Position numbers and translations under genes: made by a program. From Diadema setosum (taxonomy: Eukaryota; Echinodermata; Echinoidea; Diadematoida; Diadematidae), in contig CM067069.1 of the NCBI GenBank assembly GCA_033980235.1, positions 13,528,828 to 13,592,827 on the forward strand: 64,000 nucleotides of DNA, read 5' to 3'. Below the pieces are notes generated by a model. The model was not told where the DNA came from, did not search any database, and was given only the letters and a program-made list of their open reading frames with translations. Shown here piece after piece: positions 12,201 through 27,200 of the stretch (position 1 is its first letter; each line of letters starts with the position of its first letter).

Positions 12201-15200
12201 CTCATGGCAGGTTTGAATTTTGTGCACTTAGTTAATAATGAGATGATATTAGTCAATTTTTACTTTTGTTGACCGCTGACACTTCATCAGTGATAGTGCA
12301 TCTTAGAGTGAACCAAGCAAAGTAAACAAATTATTTGCACATTCTTATTTTCATGCTGGTACCACAGTGTGAAATTTCCTCACTGCAATTTACTCAATTC
12401 ATGTATCGGAATATGCTGTAAAAGCCTACATTACAACTCATTTTTTTAAAACCCAAATGTGATGCTGACTATCTCACACCGAATCGTACCATCGACAAAA
12501 TTCCTCATACTCACCGGCGTGACTATCGCTCCAAGGCATTGCACAATGAATGGGCAATTGTGGCTTTTGAGTACAACGTCCAGATCCATTAGAATCCTCT
12601 TGTTTTCCTCCTTGTTTCCAGATCTCCTCATTTGCTGGAATATTTAAGAAAGAGAAAGAGAGATGAGACAAAAAGGGAGTGAGAGACTTACATATTAAAG
12701 TGAACACAAGGCATACATTGTACTTCACGCGATAGAGTATCCATAACCTTGTTATCTGAAGATTGCTATGCCATTGTTTATGGTCATAAGGTTTGCGTGG
12801 ACATTTGGTTCTACTGTAGGCATAACAGACTAGCACAGGTCTACATCTGTAAATCATTTCTTCAATCAGAACATCCACATAAATATTTCTGTACACTCCT
12901 CTATGCATGATGAGAGGATCTGTGGTAGTTACACCAATGCTAGAGAAGAATTTACGAGCTCGGTTTCTATATATATCCATGTGCACTACAGAGAAATATG
13001 ATCAACAAAACAAAACAACAGCAACAGCAACAAAAAAGAAATGGCCTGTTATTTTCTCTAATGATTCTGTACTGTTGCACATGTCCAATGGGAAAAGCAA
13101 AGAACCAGTTCAGGTTTACATGACTTGTGATACTTGTGGAAGCCCCAACAGAAGTTCTATCCATAAAACATTAATGGTACACTTCCCTGAAATGCTTTCT
13201 CCAAGATTCCACTATGTATTTAAAAGCAAAAAAAAAAAAATAAATAAATAAATAAAATAAAATAAAAATAATAATAACAATAAAATGTACATCCCTGTAT
13301 AGCACTAAAAAGAAGAATGGTCAATCCCTTTGAAGAGATGGAAACCAAAATCATTTTGGGTCATGTATTTGCACGCATGGCAAAAGACAAATTGCTCCCT
13401 TAGAGATTCATAGTCAAGTGTTCATGGCAAATATGCTAAACTGTATGGTTCCCATGGGATACAAATAGGGATGTTTTACAGGGTGGCTCTTCTATACATT
13501 CACAACATTTGTTATTAAAGGCTTCCTGTAGTTCTATAGTGATTCTGCTATCATGCAGTATTTCTCACAGCTTTCTTCAATTAGGGATGGCCAGGAGCGG
13601 GGTCTCTGGTATATAGTCTATTATTATTATTATTGTTTCCAGGTTAGCATGCCTGTACAGTGACGGGGCGATCGTTAACATTAAACTGCACATTACTTGA
13701 ATATGGGACTATTCCGAAGCAAATAATTTTCACCCAACAATAGACATATAATGTACTCTTAAATGAATCCCACAAGGATTGGAACAATCATCCCCCAGCA
13801 TTCCCAATGATTCCCACTGATCAGTTACTAGCCATCCCCTTTAAAGCATTGTCCTATTTAAACCACTGCATATACAGGTGGACAAGATTCTGAACAAGTC
13901 CATACTGAGAATGCGGAACTCCAAGGAATAATGGAGCTTTGTCTCACTATTAAAATGCAGCTGAATCTGGGGTTCCCCCTAATTCATCCATGTGTAAATG
14001 TCCTTACAATAGCATTACAAAGCAGTAGCCCCTTTTCATCAATAGCTGCACAAGGCAGTGGAACATACAGTAATCTTTAATACATACTTATGTGCAAACA
14101 TAATATTCATTGAATGAAAACAGAAACACATGTAGAGTTGTCACAACAAATACTATAGTAAGAATTTAATACTGAAACACATTTTTTAGGAGAGCTCTTC
14201 TTAAAATTGTTCAGTAAATTGTCCTCTTGCAATTAAACAAAATTTCACACCTGTGACCATTCACTAGTTGTATGACTGCAAGTCTAGTTAATAACTAAAG
14301 CACTCTGAGAGCGCAAACCTCTGCCAAGCAGCTCATTTCCACCACTATCTTGTTCTTCCATAGAGGTCAGTGATTTCCACCTATGCATACGCACGCTGAA
14401 AATCACCCGATTTCCCAATATACCTTGTAGAAGCCTTTTGTTACCTCATCAACTTCCAGCTGCTTGGCGCGCTTAGCCCTAGCAGAAACTAGAGCACGCA
14501 CTCAAAAAATGCGCAGATTGAACTCCAAAGTTCATTAACCCTACCTGCCAAAATATCAAAAATCCTTCATAAAATCCATAAAAATTCCCGGATTACTACA
14601 TGTACCAATATTTAAAGGGTGTGTACAGTTCTAGTCGAGGTGAGGATTTAGCTTTTAACATTTTGCGAGATATTCAGAAACCACTCTATGAGATGGCAAA
14701 GAGCATGCAATTCTAAGGGGTATCAAAAGTTTATTTGATGAAAATCGGTTTTGAAATGGCTAAGATATCCAAAAACAAGGTGAAACAAAGAGATCCTAAT
14801 AAAGTTGTGGCCTGTCACCTTTTATTATTATCACTTTTTTTTATATCTCAGCCATTTGAAAACCAATTTTTATCAAATAAACGTTGAACCCTTCTTAAAA
14901 TTACATGCTCTTTCATATTTCATAAGAGGTTTCTCATTATCTCACTTACGAATATTGAAAACATGAATCCCCACCTCAACCAGTACTGTAAAGTCCCTTT
15001 AATCATCTGTTCCTTGTGTCATTCTCAACCTTTCCTGTCAGTTTCATCCAAATCCGTTCACTACTTTTTGATTTATTTTGCACACGTCAAACCAACCAGC
15101 AAACAAACAAACGCCGAGGAAAATATAACCTCATCCCTTGGCGGAGGTAATTAGTATTGACTTCATAAACAGTGATGAACTTTTACCTTCACTGCAAGAA

Positions 15201-18200
15201 TCGTTCCACTCTCCTTGTGTCTCATGCGAATCACATGACCACAGCTCCCGAAGCCAAGCTCTCCTATTGATTCCAGGCTTTCTACTGTGATATGATACCG
15301 CTGTAATATAAATAAACAAAGAAATGCACACATACAGTACCCAGTTAAAAGCTATTTCCAACATACATGTATTGCAGCTTAATACCACAAAGTTTCATGT
15401 TTTGCTGTAAAATGATATACATTGTATCTACAGTATATATTGTGTACATTATCAAAATGACTTGGATCAAAAATAAGAAAATATTGTGGAGGGTTCCATA
15501 CAATGTACGTACCAACTTACTACTATGGAGTGTCGGGATGTGAACAACAAACCCACACCCGCAGTTGCCGGAGCAAATTATGCTCACTATCACGCAAGTA
15601 ATATGAATAAGCACTTGCCTTTGTCTTGCCAAAATATCCAATTAAAGGAGTAATTCAAGAATAGGTAATGTCCCTATTAAAAAGAATAACACAGGAACCC
15701 ATGCAAGATCTTTTTGGCTACTGGTCCAAGGTCACATAATGACACAATTTACAACCATTCAGTATCATCTCTCTGAAAATCTCACCATGCAATAGCCTTT
15801 ATTGTACTACCAGTACATATCAACAACATTCCACATCAACATAAATCCACTACAAAATACATTTTAAAAAGACATTTTCCAGACTAGCTATTAAAACTAA
15901 AGACGTTTTGACATCTAGAAATCAAAGAGATTTGTACATGTAGACAGAGAAGACAAAAAAAAAACAGATAAAGACGTTATGCACAGGAAAAACAGCACTG
16001 TTAAAGAATCTGTATAAAAAATGCATTTGAGAAAATGCTGCCAAAGTGGATTGACACTACAGAGGGTCAAACATGGAGCACACATCCTGTAGCGAGCAAT
16101 GGACAGGACATTGGATATTTCAGCACACTGAAGTCAATGAGAAGGCATTGATCTTAAGGCCACCGCATACTACACATCTAACTTTCAGTCGCACGACTGA
16201 CTGACTTTGGATTCGAAATAAACAAGCATATTTTAATATTCCGAGGCTATTGTGATTTATTTCGGATCCAAAGTCTGTCAGTCATATGACTGAAAGTTGT
16301 CTTGTGTGTGGTGGCCTTTAGAAGCACCACAGGGTTGAAAGTATAGATATTTACATAAAGAAAGCTTTCAGATGAAATTCATATTTGTATTAAACCATGC
16401 CCTAGAACTTGAACATGTGCAGGCCAGGGTCCCTCCAAGGTAATAATCAGATTTCATCTTCATTGTATTTACAGCAATGTTATCTTATTCAACTCAAGTA
16501 CAGATACAGTATGCACACAGAAAGTTCAAACTTACAGTATTCATGCAGGGCAATATGACGGCTAACAAGGCATAATATCTACAGTGTAATATTGCCCTAC
16601 AAGCCTGAAATACATGCGTAAACATGGCTAGTGATGAATTTACATCATACAGTGGATGAAATACTTCATGGGGTACCAGATATGTAGTGCTAATAAAAGT
16701 AAAAGTGTACAGATACAGTAAACAGCATCTTTAACTGGCACACCAGTCAAGCATAAAATACCATTTGGTACTCAGTGTATTACATGACAATACTGTACAG
16801 CCTAGGCTAATAATTCTAGGCGAAGTATCAACTACACATCCCCTGCATTTGTTAGAAATCACACTTTTTTTTTTAAAATTCTACAGTGTACAAGTATTAT
16901 TTAATTCTAATTTCCATGTTCTGTTACCTACAATGTAACACAAATGCTTCATGATGAAAATAATGACATTTAAAGTTCCTCTAAATGGTATTTGGTTTTA
17001 TTTCTTTCATTATGAAAGATGGGAAGGTGTGACAGTTTCCAAATACCCTGGTATACACAATGTACATAAACTATCTGGAATGGAATATAATATCAGCAAT
17101 GTACACTACTCATGCATATTCAAAGTAACATCTCTTCAGCTTGCCAAAGAACCACCTGTAACAGCAGTTGCTAACACAAAGTTCACTGCACTATGTTTCA
17201 CCAGCAGAAATTAGAAATGCGCACAAAATGGATGAGCTGGGAACATACAGTATGTTGCACAGTTGGTACAAATTTAATGTAGACTATTATAAAATGGGTT
17301 CAAGAAAGTAGCCAATTGGAAGCGCTGAAATGAGTCACGTGTGCGTGTATTAATTTCTCACTAACATGCACGGCCTGACGTCACAATGTTTACACTAGCA
17401 GTGAGCACTCAATCAGTTGTTACAAGTGCGTCGCGCGCTACTATACGCGCTGTCAATCCTGTAAACAACTTCTAGTTCGGGCTGCCGGCCGGCCTTTCTT
17501 GTGTGCATAACATGTGTGGCTTATGTATACTCTTATACGTACAGTACTTACAATGTATATGTGCGGGATTGTCGAGTGCAACGTGCGTAAATGTTTAGGA
17601 CAAACATCTTCGGACATCTTGACTCTTGAGCGAGTGCTACATGTAGCTGACTGGTATTGACCCACAAAGGTACGTGAAAAATGCTGTTAGTTTTCGACCC
17701 ATTTTATAAAACAAATGATGCACAGGATTATTTTGTGGCGTTAGTGGAGATGCAGCTCACTCTCGGGTATTTACAATGTAGTGCAACATGCACTCGGCTT
17801 CGCCTCGTGCATGTTTCACAATTGTAAATACCCTCGAGTGCGCTACATCTCCACTAACGCACTCTATCCTGTGCATCATTTGTATACTAACAGTAAAACC
17901 TACATTTGTAGATATCAAAATCTCACTAGCACTGCTACAGTAGGTACAAGCTCAGTATACAAATTTGTACATTGCTTCTGAATTAGAAGGTAAAATTAAA
18001 TGACAGAAATGCAGAATTCATGCACCTGTGGGTCAATATTCCTAGCCAGAAAAAGTACTACTAAATTGCAAGTTATTTCAATTTAGTGTAGGCCTACATC
18101 ACAGAAAATAGAACACTGGTATTAAAACTGAAAGCTGCTTTAAACCACCACATTTCAAGGAGTCCTATGTAAAGCTTGTACAATGTACAAACAAATGTAG

Positions 18201-21200
18201 GTAGAGTTAATTCCTTAACGTGAGCATGATTCAGATACTGTATGTGCGATTGAGGCAAAGTCCAGTGCTGAAATCCACTTGAATCCAATAGTGAGATCAT
18301 AATCTATACAAAGTACCTGTAATGTATCTGGACTACAGATCCTAACATTTAAATTATTAAATGTACATCTGTACCAGATACAGTGATACAGTGTACATTC
18401 AAAACAAGACCAAATACTGTCTAGATGGTTCGACACTCTGGTTTTTTTATGGAAATCGCAAACAGGAACACACATGGTCTAGATCTAGAGTGTTGCATGC
18501 ACTTCCTCAAGTCTCGCCTCACATTTATCGATCTAAAACATATTAAAGGCATGATTTGGGAATCATTCGTCTTTAATAGTCCGAAAGATACACTTAGAAA
18601 TATGTTTAATAGTAACTGACTGAAACTTTTTATTTCTGCTTTATTTTTTATTCCTATTTTCATTTTTTTTTCCTACTCCTCCCTCCAAAAGTCCGCACCT
18701 TCAGGAGTCCTTTTGACATGTCCCATTACTGACATCGTCATGGCAACCGATTCAGGCCCCGTTGAGAACAGGAAGTGTTGCACTTCTCTGCGTTGGCAAT
18801 TCAGGTAATTGAAATTAATGCTTAATTTCCTGAAGAGGGACACGCGGGGTCTCACATGTGTATCCATGGCCCGCACTTCCCCCCAACTCTGACAGGGGGG
18901 CAGGCAGCAGTGGTTAATAGGACTTTTGTTTTCATTCTTGGATTCTTCTCACAGGTTGCATCTAGACATCGCTGCCTGTCATGCTCAGCTGCATTTTCTG
19001 AAGCGGACACAACCTGCGGTGCATGGAGAATTTGGTCTTCGGATATCCAACAATCAAAACCACTGTACATGTATTGCTTTTTTATTGTTGTTGCTGCAGT
19101 TTTTTTTTTTTTCTTTTTAAGATAGGTTTACAAAGGGATGGGTGTTCTGATCTGCACATCTTTGATAGCAAACAGAGCTAATATTGTCCTTAGGATAGAA
19201 GATTTCTTGGGATGTAAACCAAACCTTTCATTATGAGAAAATGTGTTGTAGGCATTGCTTCATTCATTTGCTTATTGAAAATCAGACAAGGCGTAATACT
19301 AATTACCAATCTTCATCTGCTCTTGTGTGCCTGTTGCCCAGTGCAATTACTTCTTGTGTACTGATTTACAAGTGTGTGTGTGTGTCTAGAACACCTTGTA
19401 AACCTTTTTCATTTTATTGCAACAGTATGTACTGCTGGTACACTTCTACACAGTACAAGAGTGGACATGCCCTTTATACTCATAATTTGTTGAAATTAGA
19501 GGATGGGTGCAATAGAATAAAGAGGGCTCTATCTCTCCAATACAAATGCTATCAGCTAAAAAAAAAAAAAAAGTGAATAAATTATTGTGCATGTCTACTT
19601 AACCCTTTTAGAGAATTGGGTTTCATATTCATATAACTAATAATTATTAACATCACTAGAAACAAACACAATGTACACTGTAGGCATAATGTACATTGCA
19701 GAATGTTGCACCTTGATGCCAATAATGTTACAAACTACTTTATATCAAAGAGGATGGCAAGATATTGGTTCCTTTGCCTTTTATTTGTATCCAAAATCCC
19801 TAATATGAGCCACAATCTTTTTTTTTTCCTATGTATGAAGTACAGTGTGTGCACATTGTAGGTGTACAGGATGAGTTCATAATTGATATTCATTCTAAAA
19901 AAAAAAAAATAATAATAATAATAAAAAATCCTAATGTAGACCTACAATTTGTACACTACAAAATACACTTTTCAACTGTCTGTGACCCTTAAACCAGGAA
20001 AAAAAAAAAGACAGAGTAGCTCATAGAAACTTATATCAAACCTATTGACAAGGTGTACCACTTACCGCATTTGTAGTACATATGTAAATTGGTATTCAAT
20101 TTTGAGCATTTGCTCAAATCAATGTACAACCTGTAAACCATTCCATCTAACAATACAGTGCCAATCTTTTGTACTTTGTACTTGAATAAAAATCAAATAT
20201 TTGTCAACCTATATATCGATACAATTTTTGTATTGTACATTGTATTCACACATAGTCGGTATTGTGACATTTCATTAAAGTAAGTTAATCTATGAATTAC
20301 AATTTGTATGAGGATTTGTGAAGTTTTTAGCCATTGAAAAGTACATCCCACCAACACAACTTAGCAGGATAGAGCCAGGACACATTTACTTGAATACACT
20401 GTATGTACAGTAAAACACTGTTTATTCCTCTTTGAATACACTGAAAGATGTGTAAATCTATGCATGTACAATTGTATGTGTACATACAGCCTGGGTGTTA
20501 CAAGTGTACAATAGATGTCACAGGCAGACAGAGTGCTGACTTTATGTCTAGAAGTCTAGTTTCATGTCAAGGCTATTAAACCAATTACGTTTGTTGAAAA
20601 CCATACCACTGCATTAACAACCACAAGGTCACAGATAATACATGTAAAGCAGCCCATGTACAGAATTGGAAGATAAACTGCAATGGGAAATCATATGCTT
20701 CATTACCTACCTGAACAGTTTCATACCTAAATTAGTACTTACCGGGTATATGACTGTATGTCTGTATGTACATCAAAATGGTTATTGTTAGAGTTTATAT
20801 TATTTCTGGTTCTGTATAATACCTCCCCCCCCCCCCCCCAACTAAAACTAGGCCATTTCTACAATGTCATCAGCAAAGGCCTTTACCCAATAAAATGCAG
20901 CTTGTGTGTTTGTGCACTGAATGAGGTTACAAATTGACCGTAACATATGACTCCCCATATTATAAACTTATGTGTAATACCACAGATGGCTGCCATCTCT
21001 ACAATAGCAATGTAAACCTTGTGGTTGAAATTGTGGATTATCTTCTTCTTTATTTTTTATGTACTCTGCAAAAGCAGTCTGAAAAATGTAATCTGATGAT
21101 TTTCTCCAAATCTTTGTGTAGACAATGGGAAGACTCACATGATGGGGTGCATCATTTCAACCTGATGATCAGGTTGAAATAAGTGATCAGGTTATATCTC

Positions 21201-24200
21201 GACATTCTAATGAGATTTCTGGTCCTTTTTCTGAGACTTTCTACCATGTTTTGTTAGCAGGGGCAGCCTGTATGCAATTGAGGCTGGGCACATGATTTTG
21301 TGGTAACGTGCCTTTGTTGAAAGGAAATGGGAGGCTAGGGGCTCTATAAAAGATGGTGCAAACACTCTGGCTGTATTGCATTGTTACTGCACATGCCACG
21401 GTCAGCATGCACCACTGAAGAAAGACAAATCATCACTTTTGCAACACAGTCTCCTTGTGCCCTTGGTAGAATTTATCACTCCCTGCCTGTGCTTTTGACA
21501 AATTAAATACACTGCACTCATAAAAGAAAAGAAAAAATCCATGTGACTCTACAAATGGACATAAATTTCACATCAGCCACGGTTGTGATTCCTAAATCAT
21601 GATGAGAAAACCCCATAGGTGAAGCAACACTACACAGTCATACAAAGAATGACAAAAAAGGGGGAATTCATACTTTGCCTGTTAATACCTCATAACGATC
21701 AAAAGATAAGAAGTATAAAAAAAAGGAGGAAACAAAAGAGGCATTGTATGATGGTGATACTAACCTTGCCCTCTGTTGTGAGGAGTCCGGTTTGTTTCAT
21801 GATTTCTTGTAGCTTCCTGTCAATCTCCGGCCTGGACACGCAAAAAGCAGAGAGCAAAACATATTACAAAACAAAACAAAAAGAAAACATCTACAGTAAA
21901 AACAGCATGAACAAGAGATACAAGCATACAGCTTTCATATGGTGAAAATCATCTTTAGCAGTAAGCTTCAATTTGTAACAGGCAACTGAGCAATGTCTGT
22001 TTGTATTTTATTTTTGAGTAATGACATGACATGGCATTCATTTTTTCTCACATTTGCTAATTTGTAAAATTTGTTTTCATGATGTACATGCACACGCATA
22101 CATTGTTTGAAGATTAATAGCTGGAGGGAACACTGTCCCATATATTGACACAATATGATCAGCATCAGTATCATGAGTGTTTTCCAAGACATGACCATGC
22201 CTGGACAATTTTCTTGGAGTCTCTTCATTTTCATCAACTGCAGCTCTGAGGGCATTTAGAGGGGATGTTTGAAGACAACACTCTGCACCGCACCGACTTA
22301 CCCATCAATAGTACTTCTGTTTAAAGGCCCTCCTGACATCGGTATCTGTATTGCCATCCTGTCCCTGGGGCGCGGTGATAAACCCCCATTGTGATTCAGT
22401 GGAAGAGCTGGTAGGAAATACACAAAAGTTGCATTGTTATGGATGATGACATTCACTTTCCATCCTGTCTCATCAAATTGAGAAAGCGCCCTAAACCATG
22501 TGCCTGAAGTTCTTTACGATCATTTTAGCTATATTTTTTATCATATAAACTAATGACAATGCAAGGATATAAAGGTACAATTGTACTGTATATGTTTGAG
22601 TGTTGTAGTACAGTATGTTCACAAGTGTGATGAGCATGCAATATATGCATGTGTTCCCTGCAGGTACTGTAGTACTGTTAAAGTGCACAAAGTTTTTGGG
22701 AGGGTGGAAATCATCACAAATCTTGCAGAGTGAAAAATAAAAACATAACTTTGGAGAAACAATTTCAATATACACATGCTGTGATTGTGCACCATTGTAT
22801 AAAGTAAAGCTGACTGAAATTTGCCAAGCGCAGAAAAGCGATCATGCCAGTTTCCACTCTCAAAAGAACATTGAATCAGGGAACACAAAAGGGTGTAGCG
22901 TATTCTACAAGGTTTTTGTTTGTTTGTTTGTTTGTTTTTAAGCCCCTGTAATGAATGAACAGGTACATGTATCTGCACTGCATGTACTTTAAACACTCAT
23001 TGCTGCAATGAACAGTTTTCAAATATATTCTGTACATTAATACAACTTCTTCTCTCTTTTTTGGTAACATTTACTTTCATGAGAACAATGTGTAGCAAGT
23101 CCTTTCTGTCTCTTTTTTTTTCAATCTCTTCATTCTCTCATTTTTTTTTTTTTTTTGTGATTTGGCAGGTTTTGATATATGAAAAAGTTCTCCAAGCAAT
23201 ATTTTTTTTTCCCCTCAGAGGCCAGCTACTGTACAACAATGTATCATGTTGAAATGTTTTGCCTTGGTCAATAGTGACTTTCACTTTTATAAAGTGTACA
23301 CGTACATATAGTACAGTACATCACACATGCAGAAATGACAATGTTTGTACATAGCATGTACATGATTGTAGTATGTTCAAGTGTGGCAGAAAGGACTGAA
23401 ATAGAACTGGCAATTGATTGACCAGTACTACACGTATACTGTAAAATTTTAATTTCGCAAATTTTGCGAGCGTCAAGATTTGCAAAATTAAAATGCGCGC
23501 AAAAAGTTCTTGTCTACACTACATGCATTGAATGCCAGCAGCAATTCGCAAAAATTTCATGCCACGAAGAAGGCCGTCAGCTCCAATTCGCGAAAATTTC
23601 ATGCCACAAATATATCATGTTTTACAGTAACTTTCTGCTATCTGTGAACTGCATGGGACTTGCCCTGACTCGACTTCTGGAAGTGGATTGTATTTAGACT
23701 CTAAACTGCATCTACAACAAGTGTACAATTTGTATATAGAGCGATGTGGAAAGTGTGTTTGCAATGAATGTATTTGATAATGTACTGTATGTACTTGAAA
23801 GTGTATGTACAATGTACAACTTCACGCTAATGAAAGATAAATCGACACAGGTAAAATACAAGTACAGTGTTACTTGTACATGTGTGCAGACGTAAACTGA
23901 CGAGTAGTGGAAAGTCACAGAAATGTGGGTGACTTCTATCAGGGCTTAGACATTGGTTATCTGAAGTACACACGTACTGGCGAGTGCATGCTGATTGGCA
24001 GGTTATGTCCTCAGGAAGGAACACATTGCCTGCATGCCTGGCACACAGTGATATGTAGGCCATGCCCCGGTCACATCGACGCAAATTCAGTATGCACACA
24101 AACACATGAAGAACATGTGCACCTACGTAATGTACATGTACATTTAGGAGGGCACTGTTATTACAGTACATGGTAAACATTTAAAGTGTGCAGCATTACA

Positions 24201-27200
24201 TACAATGGTGTCATTAGTAATACAGATCCAAATGTTTGACACTGCATACAGCTGCCCAGTATTGTAGCACTCCTGCTCAAAGTTTTGAATACAATTTGTA
24301 AGTCTATTCATACAACGTAAAGCTGTATCAGTGATGGATATGATGTGAATGACAAATGTACATGTACAGTATGTACTACAATTTGTACCAACAGTAGGAA
24401 CAAGACATAATGCACAATTCTGTGAAATCAGTATACAGTACATCTCTGAAGTGAGGTACAATGTACATACAACTTGTATGTACAAATGTACATGGTGTAT
24501 GAATAGAGTGACATTGACAACATGCGTAGAATGATTGCAGTGTACAAATGTACATGTACACTTGTATACTAGTATGTATTTGTACATGTAGGCATACTGA
24601 ACAAGATGGCATTACATCTGTAGATCTAACTAGAAAAGATTACTGATATCCAAACTGCACATCATGAAGCTACACCTACATGTACATGTATATGAAGATT
24701 ATAGCATTACAAACAAAAATATTCTCCAGCACTCGGTATAACTTTGCTTGATATTTTCTATATTGTACATACATGTAGTTAGAGCTGTACAATATGTTTC
24801 AAATTTGTGGGGGCACAGAGTAAATACAGCTGTATGACTAGGTCAAAGACATTCTTTTGACATTATAAAATACATATCATGGATAGCACTGAGGGATTTC
24901 ATCTACAATGTACAGTACGCTGTACTTCAAACAAAATTTATGGGAATTTGTGTCTCTCCATTGTAAGATATTGTGTACTACTGTATTGCTTAGCAACGAT
25001 TTTTCCCCATGGTGTACAGTATAAAAAAAAATATGTACAGTATTTACACATACAGATGTGTATTCGTAAGGAAAAATGTATAATGTGCGCATACACTGTA
25101 CATGTGGTGTACACTTTACTAGAAATACTAGAATGACTGCAAGTAATTTATGCCAAAAATGCAATGCATAATATATTTGCTAGGACAGTGCAAGAATTAT
25201 CTCATGAAATGACAAAGGAAGCAGTAAAAGGGGCAATACACAGGCCTACAAAATGTACAAGTGCATGTACGATGCCACTGAACAACCTACACAAGTGTAC
25301 AGTACATTTTTATTAGTCAAAAGGCTGATTACAGGTGACCTACATATTGTATATTAAAGATGCATTTTTAATCTCTTTCCTTTTTTTTTCTTTTTTTTTA
25401 ACCTACAATGTACAACTGTATGTCAAATACATGTACAGCTGTACTGTAAAGCGAGATTTTTTGCAATTGGAAATTTTTCGCGAATTGGAGCCAACAGCCT
25501 ATTTCCCAGCATGAAATTTTTGCGAATTGCCACAGGCATTCAAGGCATATAGTGTAGATAATTACTTCCATGTTCATTTTAATTTTGTGAATCTTGGCTC
25601 TTGCGAAAATCACGAAATTACAATGCACAAGAACATTTCTGGTTGTACAGTACACAATCATATCATGTACAAGTCATAACAGTCCAGTGATTTCTGACAG
25701 AACTACACTGTACGTGTACGAGTACAACAGTTGAGATACAATGTGCAAAGTTTTGTCATTCCAGTGACGTTTTGCCAGTCACAGTACCAAGTGCAATTAA
25801 GGTAAATTACATTTTTTACGTAAAAATTTGTTTAACATCAACGTTCAGCCATCTGCAGAAAGACAATCCTGTCTACATTGTAGATGTGACTAATTATTTA
25901 AATGACAAAAGGAATTTAATATTGAATTTGAAAAACTCTGCTTCAGTCTTTCTACTGGCTAAGTAACAAAAATAATGGATACGGTGCATATTGACAGAAA
26001 AATTTCTTTGTTAGTACAGTACATTGTCATGTGTTCAAGGATGAAATGGCCAATCCTGGTTTCAATCAGTCATGAGGCATGATACCAAGCTGCAGACATA
26101 CAGAACTGTACACTGTAGTACAGAAAGGCTTACAATGTAGCATAAAGTATTGACTGTTGTATGGACGCAATGCTATCCAACAATGAGAAGAATCATGCCA
26201 CAATGGCCATCAAAGGGACCACTGCACATGTTCAATATTTCATATCTCCCACTACACCTGTACAATGTATTTCTTCTTTTTTCTCTCCCCCCCCCCCCCC
26301 TTCAATTTTCTTTAAACTTGCACCAAATGTTCCCCCTAAGTGTCTGATATAAGATTCTGAAATATTTTGCCCAAAGGTCAAACGGTTGTTAAGATACGGC
26401 CTCCCCTACATGTATGTCGCAACAATGTGTGGTTGAACAACCAAGTTTAAATAAAGTTTGCTATTTTTGATTGACTGCTGCAGCCAAATTAGATGAGTTA
26501 CAGTGTACATTGCTAATTTTCTGTAAATTGGAAGAACTTTATGATCTTAACATGCACAATATATTATGCTGCAGACCCTGACGATCCATTATTGCGCACG
26601 AGGTCACCAAAAATGTTGTTAAGCATCAAAGTTAATGCTTTGGGCTGCATGCTTGGAAGGTGATAATTTCAAAATTCAATTAGCTCAGAATCCAACATTA
26701 TGCATATTTAAAGACTCTCACTTGCTTTACAGACCTACCAAAAATCAGCCAAAAAATATGCATCATTTTCTTGTAGGGTGCCCTCAAATTTGGATATTCT
26801 TAAAAGATGCCAAGCTCAGGGTCACAAATCACCACTTGTCCCATTGAAGAGCTACACTAATTTTTGTGTATTGATAGACATTTACCCACATTATACATAT
26901 ATTTTCATGGGTTACCTAAAAAGTCATTACCAAAATGTTTAATAGCTGGTTATGCATTTTAAAATGGTCGTAAAACCCCCATATCAAGGCAAAATGACAC
27001 ATGGGGTTTTCAGAAAATTTCAACTTGTGATAAATCAGAGATGAAGCACCAAGACACTTCACAATGTTATCTTCTGTGATGATAGTGATTTAGTCTGTAA
27101 CTGGTACTAAAAGGCTATACACATTGTAAATCACAAATCATTTTAATTGGCAATGACCTTGAAAATGCAGCTGAAAATCACAAAACACAATAAATTGGTC

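Larger units (their letters stand above)
12635..15186 (-). other. MAP2K7 intron 4
   Basis: Holds an A-rich simple tract (13228-13282) and a composite repeat (14297-15152) split by a TTAA element (14616-14998). No coding signal. Confidence 0.65.
15301..21764 (-). other. MAP2K7 intron 3
   Basis: Contains a palindromic MITE (16155-16320), a CpG-richer block with CRE and E-box (17330-17665), a long foldback (17711-17884), several A/T/C homopolymers (19560, 19899, 20824) and many TGTAC motifs. No gene apart from the candidate alternative exon. Confidence 0.6.

Noticed and set aside
18673..19125. Overlapping frames on both strands near 18.7-19.1 kb as an extra MAP2K7 exon
   Set aside because: No similarity to MKK7. 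Exons 3 and 4 already join cleanly in phase without it.
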